64,000 bases of DNA from Ga0077530 sp046293075 (GTDB taxonomy: Bacteria; Pseudomonadota; Alphaproteobacteria; Rhizobiales; Hyphomicrobiaceae), in contig JBKBPL010000002.1 of assembly GCA_046293075.1 (NCBI GenBank), positions 62,001 to 126,000 of the forward strand, given 5' to 3'. Within the stretch, counting starts at the first letter, position 1. Each line of letters opens with the position of its first letter. Position numbers and translations under genes: made by a program. Shown here piece after piece: positions 43,377 through 54,156 of the stretch. Below the pieces are notes generated by a model. That model saw only the letters and a program-made list of their open reading frames with translations. It searched no databases and had not been told where the DNA came from.

Positions 43377-44552
43377 ATGCCCGCAGCCCGGAGAGAGACA
43401 TCGACAGCCGCCGTCCGGCCCGAGTGGCGCGAAGCCCGCCGCATCGTGGTCAAGATCGGCTCGGCGCTGCTCGTCGAGCGGACGACGGGACGGCTGAGGT
43501 CGGCGTGGCTGGAGTCGATCGCCGACGACGTGAAGGCGCTCGCCGCGGAGGGCCGGGAAATCATCCTCGTCTCGTCGGGCGCGATCGCGCTCGGCCGCCA
43601 TGTCCTGAGGCTGCCCAAGGGGCCGCTGGCCCTCGAGCAGTCGCAGGCGGCCGCCGCCGTCGGCCAGATCAGCCTTTCGAGCGCCTACCAGGACGTGTTC
43701 AAGGCGCGCGGATTGACGGCGGCGCAGGTGCTGCTGACGCTCGGTGATACCGAGGAGCGCCGCCGCTATCTCAATGCGCGGCGTACCATGGCGACCCTGC
43801 TCGCCTGCGGCGCGATCCCCGTCGTGAACGAGAACGATACCGTCGCCACCACCGAGATCCGCTATGGCGACAACGACCGCCTCTCCGCGCGCGTCGCCTC
43901 GATGATGAGCGCCGACTGCCTTGTGCTCCTTTCCGACGTCGACGGGCTCTACACGGCCCCACCCGCGAAGGACCCGAATGCCAGGCGCCTCGACGTCGTT
44001 CGCGAGATCACACCGGAGATCCTCGCCATGGCCGGCGATGCCGGCACCGAACTCTCGCGCGGCGGCATGGTGACGAAGCTCGAAGCGGCGCGAATTGCCA
44101 TGGGCTCGGGAACCGACATGGTCATTACAGAGGGCGCCGCACTCAATCCCCTGCGCCGGCTTGGCGAGGGCGCACCGTGCACCTGGTTCCTGGCGCCGTC
44201 CGATCCGGTTGCGGCACGCAAGCGCTGGATCGCCGGCAACCTGGAGCCGCGCGGGACAATCGTCGTCGATGCGGGCGCCGAGAGGGCCCTCGGCCAGGGC
44301 AAGAGCCTGCTCCCGGCGGGCGTGGTCGGCGTCGAGGGCACGTTCGATCGTGGTGACGCGGTGACGATCCGCGCGCTTGATGGACGCGACCTCGGGCGCG
44401 GCCTCATTGCCTATCCTCATGACGAAGCAAAGGCTATCATGGGCAAGCGGTCGAGCGAGATCGCCGCAATTCTCGGACACGCCGGGCGCGCCGAACTCAT
44501 TCATCGCGACGACATGGCCTTGAGCAGGGCCCTGGGCAATACAGGGGCATGA
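43377..44552 (+). CDS. proB: Glutamate 5-kinase
   Basis: A 391-residue enzyme that phosphorylates glutamate in the first step of proline synthesis. The amino acid kinase domain runs to about residue 260 with ARRIVVKIGSALLVE, EIILVSSGAIALGRHVL and PVVNENDTVATTEIRYGDND; the C-terminal PUA domain covers about 285-370. The ATG at 43377 (MPAARRETS) is the best-fitting start, since the kinase motif begins about 25 residues later; longer readings add low-complexity residues. It is followed 16 nt later by proA. Confidence 0.95.
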   Translation: MPAARRETSTAAVRPEWREARRIVVKIGSALLVERTTGRLRSAWLESIADDVKALAAEGREIILVSSGAIALGRHVLRLPKGPLALEQSQAAAAVGQISLSSAYQDVFKARGLTAAQVLLTLGDTEERRRYLNARRTMATLLACGAIPVVNENDTVATTEIRYGDNDRLSARVASMMSADCLVLLSDVDGLYTAPPAKDPNARRLDVVREITPEILAMAGDAGTELSRGGMVTKLEAARIAMGSGTDMVITEGAALNPLRRLGEGAPCTWFLAPSDPVAARKRWIAGNLEPRGTIVVDAGAERALGQGKSLLPAGVVGVEGTFDRGDAVTIRALDGRDLGRGLIAYPHDEAKAIMGKRSSEIAAILGHAGRAELIHRDDMALSRALGNTGA

Positions 44553-44568
44553 GCAGAACGGAGCTGAC

Positions 44569-45867
44569 ATGAACCGTCCTGAACGCATTGATCGGCCCCG
44601 GGCAGCGGACATCGAGCGCCTGATGCTCGACCTCGGCGCGCAGGCACGCGCGGCCGCCGCTGAGCTGGCGCTCGCGCCGACCGACAAGAAGAATGCCGCG
44701 CTCCGTGCCATGGCCGCGGCCTTGCGCCGTTCCGAGGCGACGATCCTCGAGGCCAATGTGCTGGATGTCGCCGACGTAAAGGCCGCAGCACAGCCCGCCT
44801 CCTTCGTCGACCGCCTGACGCTGACGCCGGACCGTATCGAAGGGATTGCCAAGGGGCTTGAGGATATAGCTGCGCTCGATGATCCTGTTGGTGCGGTCAT
44901 TGCCGCCTGGGAGCGGCCCAACGGCCTCCGGTTCCAGCGCGTACGCGTGCCGATCGGCGTCATCGGCATTATCTACGAGAGCCGGCCGAACGTGACGGCC
45001 GATGCCGGCGGTCTCACGCTCAAATCCGGCAACGCCGCCATTCTGCGTACCGGCTCTGACGCCCAGCGCTCGGCGACGGCGATCCACACCTGCCTCGCCG
45101 AGGGGCTGCGCGAGGCGGGGCTGCCCGAGGCAGCCATTACGCTCGTACCGACCACCGATCGTGCCGCTGTCGGCCACATGCTCGCGGGCCTCAATGGCGC
45201 CATCGACGTGATCGTGCCGCGCGGCGGCAAGGGGCTTGTGGGGCGCGTTCAGCAGGAGGCGCGCGTGCCCGTCTTTGCGCACCTCGAGGGCATCTGCCAC
45301 ACCTACGTCGACCGCGGCGCCGATCTCGGCATCGCGATCCCGCTCGTGCTCAACGGCAAGCTGCGACGCACGGGCGTATGCGGCGCGACGGAATGCCTGC
45401 TCGTCGATCGCAACGCGCACGAGGACTACCTGCCGAGGCTCGTGAAGGCCCTGCTCGATGCCGGCTGTGAGGTCCGCGGCGACGCCGAGACGCAGAGCGT
45501 CGACGCGCAAGTCAAGGCCGCGCAGCCGGATGACTATGGACGCGAGTTCCTCGATTCGATCATTGCGGTCAAAGTCGTCGACGGCGTCGATGAGGCCATC
45601 GCCCACATCGCCCGCTATGGTTCGCAGCACACCGACAGCATCATCACGGAATGCAGCGGCACAGCCGAACGTTTCCTGAAGCGCGTGGACAGTGCCATCG
45701 TTCTGCACAATGCCTCGACGCAGTTCGCGGATGGCGGCGAGTTCGGCTTCGGTGCCGAGATCGGCATCGCCACCGGGCGCCTGCACGCGCGCGGTCCCGT
45801 CGGCGTCGAGCAGCTCACAACCTTCAAATACATCGTCCGCGGGACCGGCCAGACGCGACCGAAATAG
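44569..45867 (+). CDS. proA: Gamma-glutamyl phosphate reductase
   Basis: A 432-residue NADPH-dependent dehydrogenase that makes glutamate 5-semialdehyde. Typical motifs are VPIGVIGIIYESRPNVTADA, LVPTTDRAAVGHMLAG and the catalytic-cysteine region LRRTGVCGATECLLVD. It is in an operon with proB upstream and a cyclase-family hydrolase 40 nt downstream. The length and start (MNRPERIDRPRAADI) are normal. Confidence 0.96.
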   Translation: MNRPERIDRPRAADIERLMLDLGAQARAAAAELALAPTDKKNAALRAMAAALRRSEATILEANVLDVADVKAAAQPASFVDRLTLTPDRIEGIAKGLEDIAALDDPVGAVIAAWERPNGLRFQRVRVPIGVIGIIYESRPNVTADAGGLTLKSGNAAILRTGSDAQRSATAIHTCLAEGLREAGLPEAAITLVPTTDRAAVGHMLAGLNGAIDVIVPRGGKGLVGRVQQEARVPVFAHLEGICHTYVDRGADLGIAIPLVLNGKLRRTGVCGATECLLVDRNAHEDYLPRLVKALLDAGCEVRGDAETQSVDAQVKAAQPDDYGREFLDSIIAVKVVDGVDEAIAHIARYGSQHTDSIITECSGTAERFLKRVDSAIVLHNASTQFADGGEFGFGAEIGIATGRLHARGPVGVEQLTTFKYIVRGTGQTRPK

Positions 45868-45907
45868 CCCTGCCGGGAGAGCCCGCGCCGCGCACAGGGA
45901 GGGCGCC

Positions 45908-46576
45908 ATGCGCATCATCGATCTCTCCATGCCCATTGCGGGCGACCACCCGCGCTGGGCAACCGAGATCACGGTCAGCGGCGATCTCGCGAAGGGCGAC
46001 CTTGCGCAAGTGACGTGGCTCAAGGTCTCATGCCATGCGTTCACGCACGTCGATGCACGCAAGCACATGTTCGCCGACGGCGCGACGATCGAGGCGACGC
46101 CGCTCGATGACCTGGTCGGGCCCTGTGCCGTCGTCGATCTCATGGATGTGCAGGCGAACGAAGCCGTCGGACCCGAGAAGCTCAGCCAGCGCGGACAGCA
46201 CATCAAGCGCGGCGGCATGGTGCTGCTCAAGTCGAACTGGGATCGCCAGCGCTCGCCGATGACGCGCGAGTTCTGGCTCGACAGCCCCTATCTCACGCGC
46301 GAGGCCGCCGAGTGGCTGCTCGCCACGGGGATCCGCACGATCGGCTACAGCTTCCCTCAGGACTATCCCATCCGGCTTCTTCTCAAAGGCGAGAAGCGTC
46401 CGCTCGCCGAGCAGGTCACGCACGACGTCCTGCTTCGCGCCGGCGTGCACATGATCGAGTACGTCGCCAACACCGCGGACATTCGCGCGCCCGAGGTCTT
46501 CCTTTCAGCCGCACCGCTGAACATCCCGGGCGGTGATGGCGCGCCCGCGCGCGTGTACTGCATCGAGGGGATGTAA
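45908..46576 (+). CDS. Cyclase/kynurenine formamidase-family hydrolase
   Basis: A 222-residue metal-dependent hydrolase of the cyclase family (PF04199), to which kynurenine formamidase belongs. It begins MRIIDLSMPIAGDHPRW and has the divergent metal motif CHAFTHVDARKHM in place of the usual HxGTHxDxPxH. The start at 45908 has GGGAGG 4 nt upstream. No tryptophan-catabolism gene is near, so kynurenine is not implied; an acyl amide or lactam is possible. It lies in the proBA transcript by spacing. Confidence 0.82.
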   Translation: MRIIDLSMPIAGDHPRWATEITVSGDLAKGDLAQVTWLKVSCHAFTHVDARKHMFADGATIEATPLDDLVGPCAVVDLMDVQANEAVGPEKLSQRGQHIKRGGMVLLKSNWDRQRSPMTREFWLDSPYLTREAAEWLLATGIRTIGYSFPQDYPIRLLLKGEKRPLAEQVTHDVLLRAGVHMIEYVANTADIRAPEVFLSAAPLNIPGGDGAPARVYCIEGM

Positions 46577-46583
46577 GTGACAT

Positions 46584-46611
46584 CCCCTCTCCCCGCCTGC
46601 GGGGAGAGGGG
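46584..46611. repeat. Palindromic element, second copy of the valS-type repeat
   Basis: CCCCTCTCCCCG (46584-46595) and CGGGGAGAGGGG (46600-46611) form a perfect 12-bp stem with a 4-nt loop. It is almost identical to the first palindrome inside valS (12063-12090). It sits between the convergent stops of the cyclase-family gene (46576) and typA (46630), where it may also act as a terminator. Confidence 0.8.
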
Positions 46612-46629
46612 AAGCGACGGCGCGGCGAG

Positions 46630-48450
<1,821 letters not shown>

Positions 48451-48604
48451 TTATGGGGTCCGGGTGCAGGCCGCATGGTGCGGCGCAAAAAGGGTTGCGG
48501 CTGCCTAGCACAGAGAGGCGCGGATGTCATGCGGCGGCGGGGGATTAACGCAGCGCACCAAACGCGCTAGGGGTAGTCCGACCGCCGCACAGGATTTCAG
48601 ACCA

Positions 48605-50503
48605 ATGACCGAACTCGCCTTGATGGAAGGGTTTTCCGTCCCTGAGCGGGCACAGTGGCTGGCGCTGGTCGATAAGGCGCTCAACGGCGCCGATTTCGAG
48701 CGCCGCCTCGTCTCGCGGACGGCTGACGGGCTGCGGATCGCGCCCCTCTATGGCCGCGCGGATGCGCCCGCGGGCTTGGCGCAGCAGCAGCCGGGGGCCG
48801 CGCCCTTCCTGCGGGGGACCTGTGCCGCCGTCAGCACGCCGCCGTGGGATATCCGGCAGATCCACGCCGAGCCGGACGCGGCTGCGGCCAATGCCGCCAT
48901 CCTCGAAGATCTCGAGGGCGGGGCTTCATCGATCAAGCTCCAGATCGCGGCCCGAGGCCGCTTCGGCCTGGCGCCGGATGCCGCCACGCTTGGCGCCGCG
49001 CTCAAGGGCGTCATGCTGGACATCTGCCCGGTCTCGCTGGAGGCCGGCGAAGAGACCGCTGCCGCCGCGGCGAGCCTCGCGGCGTTGTGGCGGGCCGCAG
49101 GCATTGCCGATGAGGCGAGACTTGGCGCCCTCAATGCCGATCCGCTCGGCACGCTCGCTCTGACCGGCGCGCTGCGCCAGCCGCTCGAAGCTGCGATGAG
49201 CGAAGCGGTGGTCCTCGCCAAAGGCGCGATCGGCGCCCCGCATCTGACGGCGCTCGTTGCCGACGGCCACCCCTATCATGCCGGCGGCGCCAGCGAGGCG
49301 CAGGAGCTGGCCGTCGTGCTGGCAACCCTCACGGCTTATCTGCGCGAACTCGATGCGGCCGGAATCGCGCCAGAGCGGGCGCTCCCGAAAATCGCGATCA
49401 ATCTGGCGATCGATGCGGACCAGATCCTCGGGCTTGCCAAGCTGCGCGCCGCTCGCCGGCTGGTGTGGCAAGTCGCTGATGCCTGCGGTGCCGGCGAAGC
49501 CATGGCGCAGATGGCCTTCAGTGCCGAGACGTCCCGGCGCATGATGGCGAAGTACGATCCCTGGGTGAACATGCTGCGCACCACGATCGCCTGCGCCACG
49601 GCGGCCATGGGCGGCGCGCAGGCGATCACCGTGCTGCCGTTCACGTGGGCGCTCGGGCGGCCGGATAGCTTCGCGCGGCGTATGGCGCGCAACACGCACC
49701 TCGTGCTCCAGGAGGAAAGCGGGCTCGGCCGCGTGCTGGACCCGGCCGGAGGCAGCTTCGCGATCGAGGCACTGACGGGGGACCTCGCCGCCGCGGCTTG
49801 GACGCTTTTCCAGGAGATCGAAGCGGCCGGCGGCATGGCGGCGGGCCTCATGAGCGGCCGCATCCAGGAGGATATTGCAAAGGTTGCAGGAGCACGCGCC
49901 AAGCAGCTTGCGACGGGCCGGCTGGAAATGACGGGCGTTTCCGCCTTCCCGCGGCTCGGCGATGACGGCGTCAAAGTCGTGCCGTGGCCTGACCTGCCTG
50001 CGCGCGCCGATGTCGCTTCCGTGCGCGTCAGGCCGCTCGCCGTGCGCCGGCTGGCCGAGCCCTTCGAAGCGCTCCGCGCTGCGGCAGAGCTTCACGCCAC
50101 GCAGGTTGGCGCGCCGGCAAGGGTCTTCCTGGCCTGCGTCGGCGATCTTGCAAGCTATGGTGCGCGTGCGACATGGATGACGAACTTCCTCGCCGCGGGC
50201 GGCATTGCCGCCGCTCAATCGGCACCGCTGACGAACGCCGAGGAAGCCGCCGCCGCCTTCAAGGAAAGCGGCGCGTCCATTGCCTGCATCTGCGGCGCGG
50301 ATACGGCCTACGGCGAGCGGGGCGAATCCTTGGCGGACGCGCTGAAGAGAGCCGGTGCCGAGCGCCTCTATTTGGCCGGACGCCCAAAGGATCTCGAAGC
50401 TTCTCTGACGGCCGCCGGCATCGACGCCTTTATCTTCGCCGGGTGCGACGCGCTGGCGATGCTCGGCGAGCTGCACAGAGCGCTTGGCATTTCGCCGGCC
50501 TGA
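48605..50503 (+). CDS. mutA: Methylmalonyl-CoA mutase small (beta) subunit
   Basis: A 632-residue MutA-type subunit. It keeps the barrel region (STPPWDIRQIHAEPDA, MMAKYDPWVNMLRTTIACATAAMGGAQAITVLPF, ESGLGRVLDPAGGSF). The C-terminal B12-like domain is degenerate, without the DxHxxG cobalamin motif, as in other small subunits, which are non-catalytic partners of MutB. The ATG at 48605 (MTELALMEGF) is used. Unlike most loci, no large-subunit gene follows: the next gene is on the opposite strand. The large subunit must be encoded elsewhere, and meaB lies 7 kb upstream. Confidence 0.92.
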   Translation: MTELALMEGFSVPERAQWLALVDKALNGADFERRLVSRTADGLRIAPLYGRADAPAGLAQQQPGAAPFLRGTCAAVSTPPWDIRQIHAEPDAAAANAAILEDLEGGASSIKLQIAARGRFGLAPDAATLGAALKGVMLDICPVSLEAGEETAAAAASLAALWRAAGIADEARLGALNADPLGTLALTGALRQPLEAAMSEAVVLAKGAIGAPHLTALVADGHPYHAGGASEAQELAVVLATLTAYLRELDAAGIAPERALPKIAINLAIDADQILGLAKLRAARRLVWQVADACGAGEAMAQMAFSAETSRRMMAKYDPWVNMLRTTIACATAAMGGAQAITVLPFTWALGRPDSFARRMARNTHLVLQEESGLGRVLDPAGGSFAIEALTGDLAAAAWTLFQEIEAAGGMAAGLMSGRIQEDIAKVAGARAKQLATGRLEMTGVSAFPRLGDDGVKVVPWPDLPARADVASVRVRPLAVRRLAEPFEALRAAAELHATQVGAPARVFLACVGDLASYGARATWMTNFLAAGGIAAAQSAPLTNAEEAAAAFKESGASIACICGADTAYGERGESLADALKRAGAERLYLAGRPKDLEASLTAAGIDAFIFAGCDALAMLGELHRALGISPA

Positions 50504-50599
50504 GGCCGGGCCAGGACTTGCAGCGGAGCACCAGCTTGCGCCGTGCGTGCTGCACAGTCCGTGCGTGTCATGCGGCTGAGGCTTCGCCTCGCTCGACGA

Positions 50600-51517
50600 T
50601 CAGATCTCCAACTGGCCCTCGGTAACGCGAACGGCACTGCCGCCGATGCGCACAGCGTCCAGCTTCCCGCGCGCCGCGACCTCGAACGAGAGCGCGACAA
50701 GGCTCGGGCGGCCCATTTCAAAACCCTGCTCGATCATGCGCTTGTGCGTTCCCATGAGCGGCTGATCAAAGGCGTTTATGGCGCCGGCAAAGGCCGCGGC
50801 CGCGGAGCCGGTCGCGGGATCCTCCGCAACGCCGGCAGCCGGGCCGAACATGCGCGCGTGGAAGGACGACGTCGTGTGGACGGTCTCGCGCGTGTAGAGG
50901 TAGACCTTGCCGGACTTGGCGGTGCCAAAGGCTGCCCCCCAATGCGTCGAGACGATCTCGGCACGGGCGATGGCGGCCATTGACGCGATCGGCACGAACG
51001 TGAACGGCACGCCGGCGGACCATTGCGAGGGGCGGTGGTTGGCGAAGCCGATCTCGGACGGCATGAGGCCGAGCGCAGCAGCGAGCCGCTCCGCGCTCGG
51101 CGCATCGCCGGCAGCCTCCGGAAGCTTGGGGGCATCGAATTCGGCATAAGGTGCCTTGCCCGAGCGCAGACGAACCCCGACGCGGACCGCACCGATGGTC
51201 TCCTCCAGGACGACGAGCGCGTCCTGGTCGGGCGAGGCCTCTCCCGCGCGGAGCTGTGCGAGCAGGATGCCGGTGCCGATCGTCGGGTGCCCGGCAAATG
51301 GCAGTTCGACGGCCGGCGTAAATATGCGGACGCGGGCCCAGGCGGCGGGGTTCGTGGCCTTTTGGACGAACACGGTCTCGGAAAGGTTAAGCTCGCGGGC
51401 AATGCTCTGCATGAGCCCGGCGGGCAGGGCATCGGCGTTCATCACGACGGCGAGCGGATTGCCGCCGAAACGCGTTTCGGTAAAGACATCGAGGGTGTAG
51501 AACTTGAGCTGCATCAT
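50600..51517 (-). CDS. PhzF-family isomerase/epimerase-like protein
   Basis: A 305-residue PhzF-like protein (diaminopimelate epimerase fold, two similar halves). The N-terminus MMQLKFYTLDVFTETRFGGNPLAVVM, then LNLSETVFVQ with the expected catalytic glutamate, and the second-half FGPAAGVAEDPATGSAAAAF loop, all agree with PhzF. No phenazine genes are present, so the true substrate is unknown. The start at 51517 was chosen for family N-terminus; a longer reading adds no homology. Confidence 0.9.
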   Translation of the reverse strand: MMQLKFYTLDVFTETRFGGNPLAVVMNADALPAGLMQSIARELNLSETVFVQKATNPAAWARVRIFTPAVELPFAGHPTIGTGILLAQLRAGEASPDQDALVVLEETIGAVRVGVRLRSGKAPYAEFDAPKLPEAAGDAPSAERLAAALGLMPSEIGFANHRPSQWSAGVPFTFVPIASMAAIARAEIVSTHWGAAFGTAKSGKVYLYTRETVHTTSSFHARMFGPAAGVAEDPATGSAAAAFAGAINAFDQPLMGTHKRMIEQGFEMGRPSLVALSFEVAARGKLDAVRIGGSAVRVTEGQLEI

Positions 51518-51768
51518 CGGTCCCGGGTGCCGCACGGCGCAGACAACGGCTGCTGGCGCGCAACCATGCATGGAATCGTGCCGCCGTCCACTCATCTTCC
51601 CGCCACCGCGGCCTCCAGTATGCTCCGGGAGACGGACAGGGCTTCACGCCAACGTTCCCGTGCCAACGTTGCCGTGATCGAGGCAAATTGCCTCCTTCGC
51701 CGCCCAAAAGCGATGCTAAGAAGAGCCGGTGGCTGCCCCATCGGCACCCCGGAGGAATTCGTACGACA

Positions 51769-52410
51769 ATGACCAAGAAGAACATGAAGAAGAATTCAGG
51801 CCAGCCCCCGAAGAGGATTGCGGGCATCCACAACGTATGCGTGTTCTGCGGCTCGGGGACCGGCAGGGACCCGGCCTTTGTAGCGGGGGCGCGCACGCTC
51901 GGGCAGCATCTCGCCGAAGCTGGGATCGGCCTTGTGTATGGCGGCGGCAGCCTCGGCCTGATGGGTGAGGTGGCAAGGTCCGTGCTCAGGCACGACGGCT
52001 ATGTCACGGGCATCATTCCTTCCTTCCTCTCGGAAAAGGAGCAGATGCTCCGCGATGTCAACGAGCTCATCGTGACCGAGGACATGCACCAGAGAAAGCG
52101 GCTGATGTTCGAGCGCTCGGATGCGTTCGTGGCGCTTCCTGGCGGCATCGGCACGCTCGAGGAGCTTGTCGAGCAGCTCACCTGGGCCCAGCTCGGCCGC
52201 CACACCAAGCCGATCGTGATCGCCAACATCGCCGGCTATTGGGACTCCCTGCGAGAGCTGTTCGACCACATGCGGGAGGAGACCTTCATCCGTGCCGGTC
52301 TTCAGGTGCCGTACACGATCGTGGATAACGCGGAGGACATCCTGCCGGCCATTGCCGCCGCCGCCCCTGCGGCTCCAAAAGAGCGGGTCGACGTCATCGA
52401 GCGCATGTGA
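51769..52410 (+). CDS. LOG-family nucleotide phosphoribohydrolase
   Basis: A 213-residue Rossmann-fold protein of the TIGR00730/LOG family (LONELY GUY), which hydrolyses cytokinin-type or purine 5'-monophosphates. Motifs: VCVFCGSGTGRDPAF, GLVYGGGSLGLMGEVA, and the signature PGGIGTLEELVEQLTWAQLG. The start at 51769 is preceded at some distance by GGAGGA. Its stop overlaps the mazG start (TGATG), so the pair is coupled; both act on nucleotide-like substrates. Confidence 0.92.
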   Translation: MTKKNMKKNSGQPPKRIAGIHNVCVFCGSGTGRDPAFVAGARTLGQHLAEAGIGLVYGGGSLGLMGEVARSVLRHDGYVTGIIPSFLSEKEQMLRDVNELIVTEDMHQRKRLMFERSDAFVALPGGIGTLEELVEQLTWAQLGRHTKPIVIANIAGYWDSLRELFDHMREETFIRAGLQVPYTIVDNAEDILPAIAAAAPAAPKERVDVIERM

Positions 52411-53306
52411 TGCGCACCAATCAGGAACAGGCGATGGCCCCGCCCGACCAGCCCGGCTCGCGCAAGAGCATCGACGACCTCATTGCTGTCATGGCGGCAC
52501 TGAGGACGCCGGGCTCCGGCTGCCCGTGGGACCTCGAGCAGACGTTCGCAACGATTGCGCCCTATACCATCGAGGAAGCCTACGAGGTCGCCGATGCGAT
52601 CGAGCGCGGCGATCGGGCCGACCTCAAGGAGGAGCTCGGCGATCTGCTGCTGCAGGTCGTCTATCACGCGCGCATGGCGCAAGAGGAAGGCTCTTTCACG
52701 TTCGCCGATGTCGTGGACGGCATCACGAGGAAGATGATCCGCCGCCATCCGCACGTCTTCGGCGATGATCAGGCGCGCTCGGCAGGCATTGCCAAGGGCT
52801 GGTGGGAGGCCATCAAAGCCGAGGAACGAGCGGCCAAGCACGACGGCGGCAATGGCGGCACGCCATCACAGGTGTCGCTGCTGGCGGATGTGCCGCTCGG
52901 ACTGCCGGGTCTGACGCGGGCCGTGAAGCTGCAGGACAAGGCGGCCCGTGTCGGCTTCGACTGGCCATCGTTGGCGCCGGTGTTCTCCAAGATGCGGGAA
53001 GAACTGGCCGAGCTCGAGGAAATCGCCGTGCCGGCCGATCCACGCGGTGCCACGCCGCCTACCGGCCCCACCGATCCGAGGATCGTCGACGAGTTCGGCG
53101 ACGTCCTTTTCGTGATGGCCAATGTCGCGCGCCATTTGCACATCGATCCTGAGGCGGCGCTCAGGACGGCCAATGCGAAGTTCGTCCGCCGCTTCTCCTA
53201 CATCGAGCAGCGTCTCGCCGAACAGGGTAAGTCCCCTTCGGACGTGACACTTGACGAGATGGACGATCTCTGGATCGAGGCCAAGACCAAGGAGCGGGGC
53301 GGCTGA
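52410..53306 (+). CDS. mazG: Nucleoside triphosphate pyrophosphohydrolase MazG
   Basis: A 298-residue protein with two MazG domains. First: RTPGSGCPWDLEQTFATIAPYTIEEAYEVADAI with acidic EELGDLLLQVVYHARMA metal site. Second: LPGLTRAVKLQDKAARVGFDWP with EFGDVLFVMANVARH. It hydrolyses non-canonical NTPs to NMP and PPi (house-cleaning, stringent response link). The ATG at 52410 overlaps the LOG-family stop codon. The Ala/Pro insertion between the domains is modest. Confidence 0.95.
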   Translation: MRTNQEQAMAPPDQPGSRKSIDDLIAVMAALRTPGSGCPWDLEQTFATIAPYTIEEAYEVADAIERGDRADLKEELGDLLLQVVYHARMAQEEGSFTFADVVDGITRKMIRRHPHVFGDDQARSAGIAKGWWEAIKAEERAAKHDGGNGGTPSQVSLLADVPLGLPGLTRAVKLQDKAARVGFDWPSLAPVFSKMREELAELEEIAVPADPRGATPPTGPTDPRIVDEFGDVLFVMANVARHLHIDPEAALRTANAKFVRRFSYIEQRLAEQGKSPSDVTLDEMDDLWIEAKTKERGG

Positions 53307-53414
53307 GCGTCTCGTACCCCGATCGCAAAGTTCGTCACCCTCTGCAGCGGGCTCTCGAACGAGCTTCACCATCGAAAGGACACGAGCAAGCCAAAGTTTC
53401 TCGTGCGGTTCAGA

Positions 53415-53465
53415 TTCCGAAGTCCGCCGCCGACAGGTACCGCGACGCGGTGGCGGATTTCGGAA
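53415..53465. terminator. Long hairpin between convergent mazG and secreted-protein gene
   Basis: TTCCGAAGTCCGCC (53415-53428) and GGCGGATTTCGGAA (53452-53465) pair over 14 bp with one G-U/mismatch, with a 23-nt loop that itself contains CCGCG/CGCGG. It is located just before the stop of the minus-strand gene at 53474. A structured bidirectional terminator is likely. Confidence 0.5.
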
Positions 53466-53473
53466 GCGCCTCA

Positions 53474-53884
53474 CTAGTTCATCATGCCTGCTTCATGAAC
53501 CCGCCGCTTGGCGCCGAGTGTTGCCGTGCCCGAGTAGCCGTCGCTGCTGCGCCAGTGGACCTTGTCCCCATCCATGCGCAGCGTGACGCAGTAGTCCTTG
53601 CCGCCGAGCCAGCTCCGCCAGCGATGGCAGATGCGATCTGCAACGACCCACCACGTGCCGCGATCGAAGGCGGAGCCCGTATAGAACTCCAGGTCCTTCG
53701 CGCGCCCGATCATCGTGCCGTTCCCGGAGTAGCTGATGGGAAGGGCGCCCGCCGGCGTGTGCAGGATGACCGTCCGGTCCGCTACGATTTCATGGAGATT
53801 GAGGAGGGTTCCGGGCGCCTCGGCTGCTGCGGTACCCATGGCGGCGGCCAGAATTGCCCCCGCTAACGTTATTCTCGAACGCAT
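53474..53884 (-). CDS. Small secreted/periplasmic protein of unknown function
   Basis: A 136-residue protein with a signal peptide (MRSRITLAGAILAAAMGTAAAEAP, cleavage near residue 21). The mature part is beta-rich with the pattern GTWWVVADRICHRWRSWLGGKDYC, where two cysteines may form a disulfide, and ILHTPAGALPISYSGNGTMIG. Similar short periplasmic proteins occur in Hyphomicrobiales, but no function is known to me. The ATG at 53884 is used. Confidence 0.7.
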   Translation of the reverse strand: MRSRITLAGAILAAAMGTAAAEAPGTLLNLHEIVADRTVILHTPAGALPISYSGNGTMIGRAKDLEFYTGSAFDRGTWWVVADRICHRWRSWLGGKDYCVTLRMDGDKVHWRSSDGYSGTATLGAKRRVHEAGMMN

Positions 53885-54036
53885 ACAACGTCCCCGTGTT
53901 TGCCGCTGGCTGGTTCGCTTGTTTCAAGGGCCTTATGGGCCCCAATTTGACGGCCGCGTAGCCACTTCAAGGCAATGGCTTGCGTGTGGGGAGAATGGAC
54001 TGGCGCAAGGGGGATGGGCGAAAGGCTTCTTACTAT

Positions 54037-54064
54037 GAGGTTAACAGCTTGAAGAATTAACCTC
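54037..54064. promoter_or_regulatory. Inverted repeat GAGGTTAA-N12-TTAACCTC
   Basis: A perfect 8-bp inverted repeat (54037-54044, 54057-54064) in the 272-nt spacer between pcs and the downstream secreted-protein gene (both minus). Its half-sites resemble CtrA sites and its first half resembles the sciP upstream site GTTAACCAGCTTGAA (29731). It is either an operator or a stem structure. Confidence 0.45.
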
Positions 54065-54156
54065 TTTGCCCCTTGATACGCGCACTGAACAGCCTGCCGG
54101 CGGGTGCGGCCAGTGCGCACAGGCCCCGAAAAGACCTGTGGATAACTTCGGCGCCC

